Part shown: positions 27,111 through 36,065 of the stretch, piece by piece | Layout: every line of letters starts with the position of its first letter | Position numbering within the stretch: the first letter of the stretch is position 1 | Source of the DNA: an uncultured Anaeroplasmataceae bacterium | GTDB lineage: Bacteria; Bacillota_I; Bacilli_A; Acholeplasmatales; Anaeroplasmataceae | Assembly (NCBI GenBank): GCA_944325035.1 | Contig: CALUYM010000001.1 | Span: 558,001 to 622,000 of the forward strand | Direction of reading: 5' to 3' | Length of the DNA: 64,000 nt | The notes under the pieces: model-generated | Databases searched by the model: none | Seen by the model: the letters and a program-made list of their open reading frames with translations, nothing else | What the model was told of the DNA's origin: nothing | Position numbers and translations under genes: made by a program

Positions 27111-27806
27111 TTAAACTAATCCATAATGTGTTAAAAAATCACTTTCCGTATAAAACTTTAAAAATAATTTACTTGGTTTAAAATAATTATAAACACGTTT
27201 TTCTTTTAAGGTTGGATGAATAAACTCTAAGTGATAACTTACCAAATTATAACCACTACCATTTTTACTTCCATATTTTTTATCACCTGAAAGCGGATAT
27301 CCTCGTGATGAAAATTGTGCTCTAATTTGATGAAAACGACCAGTAATCAAATTTATTTTTACTAATGTGTAATATTTATTATTTTCCATAATCTGATCTA
27401 TAACTTCATAATCCAATATAGCTTCTTTTCCATCGCTTGAAACAATACTTTTTTTATCTTTTTCATCCTTATATAATTTATCTTTTAATTGTCCTTTATT
27501 ACCAATTTGTCCAAACTTTCCGTCTAAAACTGCAAGATATTTTTTATTTATATTATTATTTCTAATTTCCTCACTTAATCGAGAAGCGGCTTTAGATGTC
27601 CTTGCATAAACCATTATACCTTCGGTATTTCTGTCCAAACGATGAACAAGTCCAAGATAAACGGCTCCCGGTTTATTATATTTTTCTTTGATATAATTCT
27701 TAAGAATATTTAATAAATCTGGAGCACCTGTAATGTCTGATTGTGATAGAATTCCAGCTTCTTTATAACAAACAATAAGGTGATTATCTTCATCTAAAAT
27801 TTCCAT
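27111..27806 (-). CDS. RluA-family pseudouridine synthase
   Basis: Converts uridine to pseudouridine in rRNA or tRNA. 231 residues with the catalytic motif HRLDRNTEGIMVYA near residues 52-65 (Asp nucleophile), KKYLAVLDG near 89 and the family GRFHQIRAQFSSRGYPLSGDKKYG near 154-177. No S4 domain is present, so it resembles the RluA/YjbO subgroup. Specificity cannot be read from the sequence. Start ATG 27806 follows GGAGGGTAT. Confidence 0.9.
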   Translation of the reverse strand: MEILDEDNHLIVCYKEAGILSQSDITGAPDLLNILKNYIKEKYNKPGAVYLGLVHRLDRNTEGIMVYARTSKAASRLSEEIRNNNINKKYLAVLDGKFGQIGNKGQLKDKLYKDEKDKKSIVSSDGKEAILDYEVIDQIMENNKYYTLVKINLITGRFHQIRAQFSSRGYPLSGDKKYGSKNGSGYNLVSYHLEFIHPTLKEKRVYNYFKPSKLFLKFYTESDFLTHYGLV

Positions 27807-27821
27807 ATACCCTCCAAAAAA

Positions 27822-27855
27822 GATAATGACAGCCTTTATAATCGGCTGTCATCAT
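27822..27855 (-). terminator. Terminator of lon
   Basis: ATGACAGCC (27826-27834) pairs with GGCTGTCAT (27844-27852); on the minus strand ATTATCTTTTTT follows. Confidence 0.85.
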
Positions 27856-27858
27856 ATA

Positions 27859-30174
27859 TTATTCTTCAATAATGGCGCGTTTAATAACTTCCATTACGTT
27901 TTTAACTGGGATAATTTCTAAAACATCTCTAACTTCTTGCGGAATGTCTTGGATATCACGTTCATTTTCAGCAGGAATTAAAATCGTTTTTAACCCACTA
28001 CGGTGAGCAGCTATTGCTTTTTCACGAAGTCCTCCAATTGGTAAAACAGTACCACGAAGAGTAATTTCTCCTGTCATACCAAGACGAGCATCTACTTTTT
28101 TATTTGTTAAAGCACTAACAATACCAGTAGTTAAAGTAACACCAGCTGATGGGCCATCTTTAGGTACAGCTCCTTCAGGCACATGAATATGAATATCCTC
28201 TTCTTGGAATATTGTTTCATCAATACCTAGTTCTTTTGCATGAGAACGAACAAAGCTTAAAGCTGCCATTGCTGATTCTTTCATAACATCGCCAAGCTTA
28301 CCAGTTAAAACTAAGCTACCCTTACCCTTATAATGAGTTACTTCAATATCTAGAGTATCACCACCAAATTGAGTATAAGCTAAGCCTGTTACAATACCAA
28401 TTTGATTTTCATCACGATTTAAATTGTTAAAAAATTTAACTTTACCTAGATATTTTTCTAAATTATCACAAGTAATTACAACCTTATCTTTCTTTTCAAT
28501 TAAAATCTCTTTAATTGATTTACGAATTAATGTTTGAATTAATCGATCAAGTTCACGAACACCTGCTTCACGCGTATAGTTTTGAATTACTGCATACATT
28601 GCATCATCCTTAACTTCAAATTTTTCAGGATCTAGTCCATGACGAACTAATTCTTTTGGAATTAAATGCTTATATGCAATATTGAATTTTTCATACTCAG
28701 TATAAGATGATAGTTCAACTATTTCCATTCTATCACGAAGTGGTGCTGGAATAGTATCTAGTGAATTTGATGTTGTAATAAACAATACTTTTGATAAATC
28801 ATAATCTTCTTCTAAATAATTATCCGAGAAGTTAGCATTTTGTTCTGGGTCTAAAACTTCAAGCATAGCTGATGCCGGATCTCCACGATAAGAAGATGAC
28901 ATTTTATCAATTTCATCTAATAAGAAAACAGGGTTGACAGTACCAACATCTTTCATTGCTTTTAAAATACGACCAGGCAAGGCTCCAATATAAGTACGAC
29001 GATGTCCACGAATCTCTGACTCATCTGAAATACCACCAAGTGATTGTTTAACAAATTTACGTCCTAAAGCATCAGCAATCGACTTAGCTAAAGAAGTCTT
29101 ACCAACACCTGGAGGCCCGAATAAACATAAAATAGTTTGCGGATTTTTACCTGTCATAATCTTAACAGATAGATATTCAAGAATTCTATCTTTGACTTTT
29201 TCTAATCCGTAGTGATTCTTATCAAGAATATCTTTTACTTTAGTAATGTCATTGCAATCTTCTGATTCTTGATACCAAGGAAGTTTACATAAGAAGTCGA
29301 TATAATTCTTCATTATACCTGATTCTGCCATTTGAATTGATGTAGATTGATAGCGTTTTAATTCATTTAATGCTTTTTCTTCAATCTTTTTCGGCATCTT
29401 AGCAGCGTAAATATTCTTACGCATTTGTTCAATTTCTTCATCTTGACGAGCTCTGTCACCTAATTCATTTTGAATAGCTTTCATCTTTTCTCTTAGATAG
29501 TATTCTTTTTGTGATTCGTCAATTGATTTTTTTACTTCCATATTAATTTTATTTTCAATTTCGTCAATTTGTTTTTCACGATTAATATCTTCTAAGATAT
29601 ATTCCATTCGCTTTACTAAACTTTTTTCAGCTAAGTAACGATATTTATTACGTGAAGTTTTTAAATTAAACGCAATCATATCAACACATGCTTCAGTGCT
29701 TATGCCAGCTTGTAGGTTTCTAGTAACTTCTTCTGCTTGGTTGATTAACCCTTGATTTTGCGTAATTGCAGTTACAATTGAACGTACTAAAGCTGTTTGT
29801 TCCTCTAACGAATCATCCACTGTTTCAACTGGGTCGTATGATACTTTAAAATATGGATCTGAAGACAAGTACTCTCTAACTTCAATTCTTGATTTAATAT
29901 CAAATTTAACTTTAAAATTCTTATTAGGTAATTTAACTTTAAGGTTAATTTCGGCTAAAACACCAATGGGTTCTAAATCTTCTTTAGTCACATTAACACA
30001 TAAAGGATCTTTTTGAATTAATAATACGATTTGGTTACCAAAATCTTTTTCACTTTCATCAAGAGCTTTTAAAGAAGCTTCCCTTCCTATTTCTATGCGA
30101 AATTCATTATTTGGTAATGGAATTACTCCACGAACCGCAATCGCTGGGATGCCATCAATATAGATATGATTCAT
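27859..30174 (-). CDS. lon: ATP-dependent protease Lon
   Basis: AAA+ serine protease degrading damaged and regulatory proteins in the cytoplasm. From ATG 30172-30174 (AGAGGTG upstream) it has 771 residues: the N-terminal LON domain (AVRGVIPLPNNE), a coiled coil, AAA+ core with Walker A GPPGVGKTS near 351 and Walker B VFLLDEIDKMS near 412, and the protease domain with catalytic Ser in PKDGPSAGVT near 672 and Lys in REKAIAAHRSG near 715. The promoter carries a CIRCE-like inverted repeat shared with tig. Confidence 0.98.
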   Translation of the reverse strand: MNHIYIDGIPAIAVRGVIPLPNNEFRIEIGREASLKALDESEKDFGNQIVLLIQKDPLCVNVTKEDLEPIGVLAEINLKVKLPNKNFKVKFDIKSRIEVREYLSSDPYFKVSYDPVETVDDSLEEQTALVRSIVTAITQNQGLINQAEEVTRNLQAGISTEACVDMIAFNLKTSRNKYRYLAEKSLVKRMEYILEDINREKQIDEIENKINMEVKKSIDESQKEYYLREKMKAIQNELGDRARQDEEIEQMRKNIYAAKMPKKIEEKALNELKRYQSTSIQMAESGIMKNYIDFLCKLPWYQESEDCNDITKVKDILDKNHYGLEKVKDRILEYLSVKIMTGKNPQTILCLFGPPGVGKTSLAKSIADALGRKFVKQSLGGISDESEIRGHRRTYIGALPGRILKAMKDVGTVNPVFLLDEIDKMSSSYRGDPASAMLEVLDPEQNANFSDNYLEEDYDLSKVLFITTSNSLDTIPAPLRDRMEIVELSSYTEYEKFNIAYKHLIPKELVRHGLDPEKFEVKDDAMYAVIQNYTREAGVRELDRLIQTLIRKSIKEILIEKKDKVVITCDNLEKYLGKVKFFNNLNRDENQIGIVTGLAYTQFGGDTLDIEVTHYKGKGSLVLTGKLGDVMKESAMAALSFVRSHAKELGIDETIFQEEDIHIHVPEGAVPKDGPSAGVTLTTGIVSALTNKKVDARLGMTGEITLRGTVLPIGGLREKAIAAHRSGLKTILIPAENERDIQDIPQEVRDVLEIIPVKNVMEVIKRAIIEE

Positions 30175-30222
30175 AATTAACACCTCTTTTTTGAAATTAC
30201 TGGTTTATTGAAACTCAGTGAA

Positions 30223-30266
30223 TATATAATACAATATAATTGGCAGTTTTGCAAGCACTTTGCCAA
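30223..30266 (-). promoter_or_regulatory. lon promoter with CIRCE-like inverted repeat
   Basis: On the minus strand TTGGCAAAG-N9-AACTGCCAA (plus 30240-30266) has the 9-9-9 layout of the HrcA operator CIRCE. The -35 TTGCAA lies inside it, followed after 17 bp by TATTAT, so a bound protein would block the promoter. A related 27-bp element lies upstream of tig. Confidence 0.5.
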
Positions 30267-30280
30267 AATGTTTTTAATTT

Positions 30281-30312
30281 AAAAAATAACAGTAATCATC
30301 GACTACTGTTAT
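30281..30312 (-). terminator. Terminator of tig
   Basis: ATAACAGTA (30286-30294) pairs with TACTGTTAT (30304-30312); on the minus strand a run of T follows. Confidence 0.8.
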
Positions 30313-30338
30313 TCTTTATAATTTAATCTATTTGATTA

Positions 30339-31625
30339 TTAAATTTCTTTAGCATTAGCTAATAATAATTCAACAACCTTATTATAAGTTAATTCAGATA
30401 CAATATTTGATAAGTTCTTAGCGATAACTTGATCTTTAGTTTGTTTAGTTCCTTCAGCGATTTCTAACGCCTTAGTTTCAATTTCTTCTTTTGAAGGCAT
30501 AATCTTTTCTACTTCAACTAATTTTTCCATTACCATTTGGAATAAAGCTTGACGCTTAGCTCTTTCATTAATGTCTTTTTCAAATTGTTCTTTATTAGTT
30601 CCCATTAAGTTTAAGAACATTTCGAATTCAATATTGTACATCTTAGCTTGATTTTCATATTGACTTCTAAAGCTACTTGCAGTTGAGTCAATTAAGCTTT
30701 GTGGAACTGCAACTTGAGCGTTATCTAAGATTTGGTTGAATAATTCATCGATTTGACGATTTCTTTCAGAACTCTTCTTAGATGCTTCAAGTGATGCTTT
30801 CTTAGAAGCTTTTAATTCTTCAACAGTATTTACATTTTCAATTCCTAAAGACTTAACGAATTCATCATTTAATTCTGGTAATACTTCTTCTTTTACTTCG
30901 TGTAAAGTAACCTTGAATTGAGCTTCTTTACCAGCTAAACTCTTTTCGTGATAATTTTCTGGGAACGTAACCGTGATAGTTTTAACTTCATCTTTCTTCA
31001 TTCCAACCATTTGGTCTTCAAAACCAGGAATGAATTGACCTGAACCAATTACTAGTTCATAATCTTTAGCTGATCCACCATCAAATAATTCTCCGTTTAC
31101 GCTTCCTTCAAAGTCAAATACTGCAGTATTTCCATTTTCTAAAACTTGTTCAGGCTTAACATTTAATGAAGCACGATATTTTCTTTCTTGATTTACAGCA
31201 GCTTCAACTTCTTCTTCAGTAGCTTCTAAAACTTGTTTTTTAACTTCTAGACCCTTATATGTAGGTAGTTCAAAATCAGGAATGATATCGAATGATAATG
31301 AAATTTCGAATTCTTTTCCTCTTTCAAAATCCTTAGTTTCAATAGCTGGTTCAAATTGACCACAAATCTTCTTAGCTAATTCTTGATCAGCATATACTTC
31401 TTTAGCTTTATTGTTCAATACAACATTTAAAGCTTCTTCATATAAAGATTCTACTCCAAATTTCTTTTCAAATACGTTACGTGGACAATGTCCTTTTCTA
31501 AATCCGTCAACCTTAACTTCAGCACCAACTTTTTCGAATGCTGCATCAAGTGCGTTTTCAAATTCTTCAGGCGTAACAGTAAAAGTAGCTTTTACTCTAC
31601 TAGTTTGTAAATTTTCTAATTTCAT
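30339..31625 (-). CDS. tig: Trigger factor
   Basis: Ribosome-bound chaperone and peptidyl-prolyl isomerase for nascent chains. The 428 residues include the ribosome-binding signature GFRKGHCPRNVFEKKFG near 41-57, the FKBP domain around 150-240 (NGNTAVFDFEGSVNGELFDGG) and the helical C-terminal arms. The motif is slightly altered (GHCP for the usual GKAP). No Shine-Dalgarno lies in the 30 nt before ATG 31623-31625; a strong AGGAGGA lies upstream of an intervening hairpin (separate entry). Confidence 0.96.
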   Translation of the reverse strand: MKLENLQTSRVKATFTVTPEEFENALDAAFEKVGAEVKVDGFRKGHCPRNVFEKKFGVESLYEEALNVVLNNKAKEVYADQELAKKICGQFEPAIETKDFERGKEFEISLSFDIIPDFELPTYKGLEVKKQVLEATEEEVEAAVNQERKYRASLNVKPEQVLENGNTAVFDFEGSVNGELFDGGSAKDYELVIGSGQFIPGFEDQMVGMKKDEVKTITVTFPENYHEKSLAGKEAQFKVTLHEVKEEVLPELNDEFVKSLGIENVNTVEELKASKKASLEASKKSSERNRQIDELFNQILDNAQVAVPQSLIDSTASSFRSQYENQAKMYNIEFEMFLNLMGTNKEQFEKDINERAKRQALFQMVMEKLVEVEKIMPSKEEIETKALEIAEGTKQTKDQVIAKNLSNIVSELTYNKVVELLLANAKEI

Positions 31626-31678
31626 AATTTACTGCGCAGATGGAGATTACATTCTCATGTAGGATATCTGCTCCTCCT
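31626..31678 (-). promoter_or_regulatory. tig leader: ribosome site separated from the start by a hairpin
   Basis: AGGAGGA (plus 31672-31678) abuts a hairpin (31636-31671) with outer stem GCAGAT/ATCTGC and inner stem TACAT/ATGTA separated by a purine-rich internal loop. A 10-nt linker then leads to the tig ATG. Folded, the hairpin brings the ribosome site to a normal effective distance. A four-codon mini-ORF (ATG AGA ATG TAA) lies inside the hairpin. Confidence 0.55.
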
Positions 31679-31768
31679 ATTACTAATAATATCTCCTAAA
31701 ATCCTAAATCGTTAACGCTAGTATTATAGCAATGTTTAGTCGAAATGTAAAGAAAAACAATTTGTAAA

Positions 31769-31795
31769 TTGGCAAAGTTATTAGTACTTTGAAAA
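31769..31795 (-). promoter_or_regulatory. CIRCE-like element upstream of tig
   Basis: Plus-strand TTGGCAAAG-N9-CTTTGAAAA, again 9-9-9; one arm equals the best arm of the lon element. The tig promoter (TTTACA, 17 bp, TATAAT) lies between it and the gene, so the element sits upstream of the -35 box. Confidence 0.45.
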
Positions 31796-31841
31796 AATGT
31801 CAAAAATAATTAATAAATATTTAGTACACTTTACTATAAAT

Positions 31842-32246
31842 TTAATCTGTTTTTTTTAACAAAATAAAGATTTCTAGTAACGAAATAAAAAATGTTATTA
31901 TATTTAAAGAAAATGCTATTTCTATGTGAGTACTATAATTAAATTTTTTAAAAATATCTAAAATAATTCCAGATATTATTAAAGTAATACTAAATATAAT
32001 AGTTAAACTAACGATAAGCATTGTTAATCTTAAATCACAAAAGCTCTTATTATCTTTAAACTTATATTTTAAAAACCATATTAAACTTATTATTACAATC
32101 ACAATTGAAAAAAACCTTAACAATGGTAAAACCATTAAACTAGCATAAGGATTTTTAACTAACTCAAAGTATAGTAAGGCAAATCCAAAATATGCTAAAA
32201 CGATCATCAAAACTCCATTTAATATTAAAAGACCATTTTTTTTCAT
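31842..32246 (-). CDS. Hypothetical four-helix membrane protein
   Basis: 134 residues from ATG 32244-32246 (AAAAGGAATT upstream), MKKNGLLILNG. Four hydrophobic helices at about residues 6-26, 37-55, 74-97 and 108-128, short charged loops, no cysteine or catalytic motif. No family recognised. Same strand as tig but about 200 nt downstream; no shared terminator visible between. Confidence 0.6.
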   Translation of the reverse strand: MKKNGLLILNGVLMIVLAYFGFALLYFELVKNPYASLMVLPLLRFFSIVIVIISLIWFLKYKFKDNKSFCDLRLTMLIVSLTIIFSITLIISGIILDIFKKFNYSTHIEIAFSLNIITFFISLLEIFILLKKTD

Positions 32247-32716
32247 ATAATCAATTCCTTTTAGATATTTAACTTTCCATTTAAACTCGTTAAGAAGCAA
32301 TCAAATAAATATCTTAACTTAGCAAATATAAAAAATCAGTATAACTTATTTTTATATTTCATTAAAATAAAGCTTTTCTAATCTATTTAATATAATCTTT
32401 TTTCATTAATACAACAACTTTATGACCAAGATATCAATTAATATCAGTTATAAAATTATCCCTCATATCACATTATACCAATATAAGTCTAATAACACCA
32501 CGTAAAATAACTTCTTCTAAGCAACTTATATTTTTTGGTGATAAAATCATTTTTAGCTTAATTTATAAATCCAATATTTAAAATAAAAAAACTCGGACTT
32601 ATAAAATTAAGTTTACACCTTTTTACAAAAGATATAAATAAATTTTAAGTCGAGTTTTAGTTATATACATTTAATGATTAAATTATAGATATCCACTATT
32701 TTACGCTAGATGTATA
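32247..32716. other. AT-rich intergenic region with a terminator
   Basis: No credible gene. At 32586-32660 an imperfect stem (AAACTCG-ACTTA against TAAGT-CGAGTTT) with a T run on the minus strand is the probable terminator of the 290-residue gene. A 25-codon open stretch at 32473-32550 on the minus strand contains EEVILRG, recalling CPBP proteases, but is too short to call. Confidence 0.4.
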
Positions 32717-33589
32717 TTAATTAACATAAGGGCGGTCATCATTATTAGGTTCAATGATAGGTTGTTCATTTGGAGCATCGCTTGGAATTTCTTTTTTATC
32801 TTCACGAGCTGGAGTTTCTTTCCCTTTGTTTTCTTCCTTAGATTTTTCTTTTTTATCCTTTGGTTGTTTAAATTGTTGACGATATTTCCCATAATCAAAG
32901 AAACCTTCACCGCAAACTAAAACAGCACTAATTAAAGAAAGAATAGCTAAGGCTAAGGCAATTGATTCTGCTTTAATTTTCACACCTAAAAGGAAAGAAC
33001 CAAAAGTAATAATTGCAATATGCACGAATAATTGGAATTTGTCTGTTTTTTCGTAGAAAAGAATAGTAGTTGTAAAATAAATAAATCCTCTTAACCATAA
33101 AACAAGCCCAATAATAATATTATAGTGTTGTGTTGCAAAAAGTAAAATTCCTTCTGGAGTATTACCAAATGTCTTAACTGATAGATATACCAATAAAAAT
33201 CCAGCTACAAAATCAAAAATAATTTCTATTATAGCTAAAGCTTTAGAAGCTCCTTTTTCTAATGATTTTATTAGAAAAACCATTCTAAATATTGAATAAA
33301 TAATAAAAACGCCACCAGTAAACATTAAAACGATTCCTTGGGCCTCATTTTCCTTAAATAAAAGCATTAATCCAAGGATGATAAGTAAGACAGCAGAAAC
33401 AATCTTAATCCAAAACTTATATGTATAAAGAGGGTTTCTAAGAACAAGTTTTGATGAAGATGACTTAATTTGTTTCACTTCAATGACCTTTTTAGCTTCT
33501 TTAGTTTCTTTTTCTGTTTCTATTTTTGTTATCTCTTCCTTAACATTTTCTTGTTTAACTTCTTCTTTTTTTGTTTTCTTTTTAAACAT
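32717..33589 (-). CDS. DUF308-like membrane protein with charged termini
   Basis: 290 residues. A Lys/Glu-rich N-terminus (about 1-45), then some six hydrophobic helices (about 58-230) in the repeated pattern of DUF308/HdeD-type proteins (IVSAVLLIILGLMLLFKENE, LMFTGGVFIIYSIFRM), then a second Lys/Glu/Pro-rich tail ending PNNDDRPYVN. The function of DUF308 proteins in Gram-positives is unknown. Start ATG 33589 follows GGGAGGATTTTT. The tails are likely cytoplasmic and disordered. Confidence 0.7.
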   Translation of the reverse strand: MFKKKTKKEEVKQENVKEEITKIETEKETKEAKKVIEVKQIKSSSSKLVLRNPLYTYKFWIKIVSAVLLIILGLMLLFKENEAQGIVLMFTGGVFIIYSIFRMVFLIKSLEKGASKALAIIEIIFDFVAGFLLVYLSVKTFGNTPEGILLFATQHYNIIIGLVLWLRGFIYFTTTILFYEKTDKFQLFVHIAIITFGSFLLGVKIKAESIALALAILSLISAVLVCGEGFFDYGKYRQQFKQPKDKKEKSKEENKGKETPAREDKKEIPSDAPNEQPIIEPNNDDRPYVN

Positions 33590-33898
33590 AAAAATCCTCC
33601 CTTTATAACGAAAAATAATGATTTACTATGAATAATTATACTTTAAAGATTTTTTTCTTTCAAGTATTTAGTTTGTAAAATGAACTTTAAAAATATAAAT
33701 ATCTTTCAATTAATATCTATCTTTCTTCCGTATACTATATTTTGTATTTAAATAGTTTAAATAATTAAAAAACTTTGAAATAATCTGAATTTTATAGTAT
33801 TCACGATATACCTTATGTTTAATCTATGTATTTCATTACTTACTTAATATCTACTAAAAGAATGATTGTTAAATCTTTATCGGTTTAAAACATTAGTC
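33590..33898. other. AT-rich intergenic region
   Basis: About 310 bp between the DUF308-like gene and the decayed membrane gene. I see no gene, repeat or convincing RNA in it beyond the ribosome site of the DUF308-like gene. Confidence 0.5.
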
Positions 33899-34438
33899 TT
33901 ATCTATAAACAATCAAAATTAAAAGGCTTAAAATTGAGACTTCAAGTAAGAAAATCACAACCATAGTTAATTTCAAGAAAACAAAATATTTATATCCTAT
34001 CAAAATAAAAGTTTTATAAAATAAATAAACTATCAAAATAAAACTAACTAAGAATAGATATAAAGAGGCTAAACTATAACCAGCAAGAGCTTTTTATCGC
34101 TTAAATAATAAATCTTTCTTAGCTATCTTCTTTAATTTCTCATTCTTTCATCAAATAGATACCACCAAAATTTAAAACCAATACAAATATAGCTAAGACA
34201 GTTACAAAATCGACAATTTTAAAGATATAGTTAAACGAGTAACGATAAGATGCAATTTTAAATTCATTAGTTCCAAATAAATACTTTATTAGATAATCTC
34301 TCATGTTATTCTTCATTTTTAATATGATTTGAGCCATAAAATAGTATCCGCTACTTTTAATAGTTTTTTCTTTGATAAGACTTCAATTTGCTTTTCTTCA
34401 TAATTTATTACTTCCTGAAAACTATTGAATTCTGAGAC
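33899..34438 (-). pseudogene. Decayed membrane-protein gene
   Basis: Three consecutive open segments in different frames read as one protein: SFQEVINYEEKQIEVLSKKK (from 34438), then a 65-residue piece (34337-34140) with a hydrophobic helix FKIVDFVTVLAIFVLVLNFGG, then NEKLKKIAKKDLLFKR, an in-frame TAA (34094-34096) and KALAGYSLASLYLFL with three more hydrophobic stretches ending at 33899. At least two frameshifts and one stop codon are needed, so it is dead rather than misread. No family recognised. Confidence 0.5.
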
Positions 34439-34754
34439 TTATTTATATATATCATTATAATTAAAATTTTGGCTTGATAAAGAAGGATACAAACTTTATG
34501 AACAAATGAATACACTATTTCTTTGAATCTTATAAGTAAATTATTCAATCCTTTAGACATTTCCAATTGTATTGTTACACATAATCTAAACGGATTTTAT
34601 CACTTTCATATAATGATTATTTAAATAACTAAATTAAAAAGATTGACATCTATAATGTATAGACATCAATCCAATAATCAGCTAATATTAAGTTAATTTT
34701 ACTTAGTACAACTTAGATGATTCATTATATTTTCATCACAGCTTTTTAATTAAT
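34439..34754. other. Intergenic region with an imperfect hairpin
   Basis: No gene. GATTGACATCTATA (34644 onward) pairs with TATAGACATCAATC with two mismatches around a 3-nt loop; it lies downstream of tldE and could help end that operon, though no T run follows. Confidence 0.4.
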
Positions 34755-36065
34755 TTATTTTCCAGATATATTTAAACTGTCAACATAAATACTTCCCGAT
34801 ACAATATGTCTTGATGCATATGCATCTGTTGAAATAGCTTTTACATTGTTTAACATATCTAAAATATTTCCTGATACAATAATTAATGTTAACGGATCTG
34901 CAACTTTACCATCTACAATTTTAAATCCTGAAGCTTGTAAATTAAAAGCGCCACTTGTCAAGTTTACTCCAGCATGTGTTCCCATTAATTCAGTAATTAA
35001 AACACCTTCTTTAATATCTTTTATCATTTCCTCAAATGTAATTTTTGAATCCTTTAGTGTTAAATTTGCTGGTGCGCCTTTACCAAATTTAAAGCCATTT
35101 CCTGTTGGTTCAACATTCATCATCTTAGACGTTCTTAAATCGTGAAGATATGTTTTTAAAATACCATTTTCAACAACTAATTTTGGACTAGTCGCTACAC
35201 CTTCATCATCAAAAGTATATTTAAATGGTGATACATCAGATAATGGTTCATCTGAGATTGTAATATTGTCACCAAAAATTCTAACGCCAATTTTATCTTG
35301 AATTGGTGAAAGCTTTTTAATTACAGCATCTGCACTGAACATATTTACAAAACAAGACATAATAGTGCATGCCATCTTATTTTCAAATACAACAGGGTAT
35401 GGTTTTGATTGAATTGATGTAGCTCCGATTGAGGCTAATGTACGTAAAACGGCATTTTCATATAAATAATCTATATCGATATCAGTTAAATTTTCTACGT
35501 ACTTATATGCATACCCATTCTTTGTATCACCGTCTTTTTCAATCACTACGCTCAAAACAATAACTGCTTTTTCGTCATAACGAGAAATATCTAGACCACT
35601 TGAATTAGTAATGGACACTTTGTTCTTAGAAATTTCAATTTCAGCTTCAGTTGTCTTAACATATTCACATTTTGTTTTACAATAATTTTCAATATTTTGA
35701 CAAATCTTTACTAAATCAGCTTGTGTATAACTATTAAAATCATGCTTTACAATAGGTAATTCTAGATATTTTTTTGAACCTTCATAGATAATGTATGGCT
35801 CATCACTTTCGATAATTGAGTTACTTGCTAAAATTTTTTCAGCTAAATATTCTATTTCATCATCGCTATCTTTTTCAACATAAACAGTTGAAATATGTCC
35901 ATTGCTAGCACCACGAACATAAAATTCATTAATATTAGCAACCGTATTAGCATCAACTTCACCATTGAATGTTGATACATTAACACTTTCACCTTCAACG
36001 TGATAGACTTCAAACTCGTTAATTCCTTTATTTTGGAAAACTTCTTCTAGTTTTTTGAAATCCAT
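34755..36065 (-). CDS. tldE: Metalloprotease-complex subunit TldE/PmbA
   Basis: Non-catalytic subunit of the TldD/TldE complex, which degrades or processes small unfolded peptides. 436 residues; family sequence includes GDNITISDEPLSD near 263, PTGNGFKFGKGAPANL near 318 and VLITELMGTHAGVN near 358. It lacks the HExxxH zinc motif, as expected for TldE. The start overlaps the tldD stop (TAATG), so the two are coupled. No peptide precursor or modification enzyme is nearby that would point to RiPP maturation. Confidence 0.93.
   Translation of the reverse strand: MDFKKLEEVFQNKGINEFEVYHVEGESVNVSTFNGEVDANTVANINEFYVRGASNGHISTVYVEKDSDDEIEYLAEKILASNSIIESDEPYIIYEGSKKYLELPIVKHDFNSYTQADLVKICQNIENYCKTKCEYVKTTEAEIEISKNKVSITNSSGLDISRYDEKAVIVLSVVIEKDGDTKNGYAYKYVENLTDIDIDYLYENAVLRTLASIGATSIQSKPYPVVFENKMACTIMSCFVNMFSADAVIKKLSPIQDKIGVRIFGDNITISDEPLSDVSPFKYTFDDEGVATSPKLVVENGILKTYLHDLRTSKMMNVEPTGNGFKFGKGAPANLTLKDSKITFEEMIKDIKEGVLITELMGTHAGVNLTSGAFNLQASGFKIVDGKVADPLTLIIVSGNILDMLNNVKAISTDAYASRHIVSGSIYVDSLNISGK

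Noticed and set aside
32473..32550. EEVILRG in a 25-codon stretch as a CPBP protease remnant
   Set aside because: Too short, and the other family motifs are absent around it.
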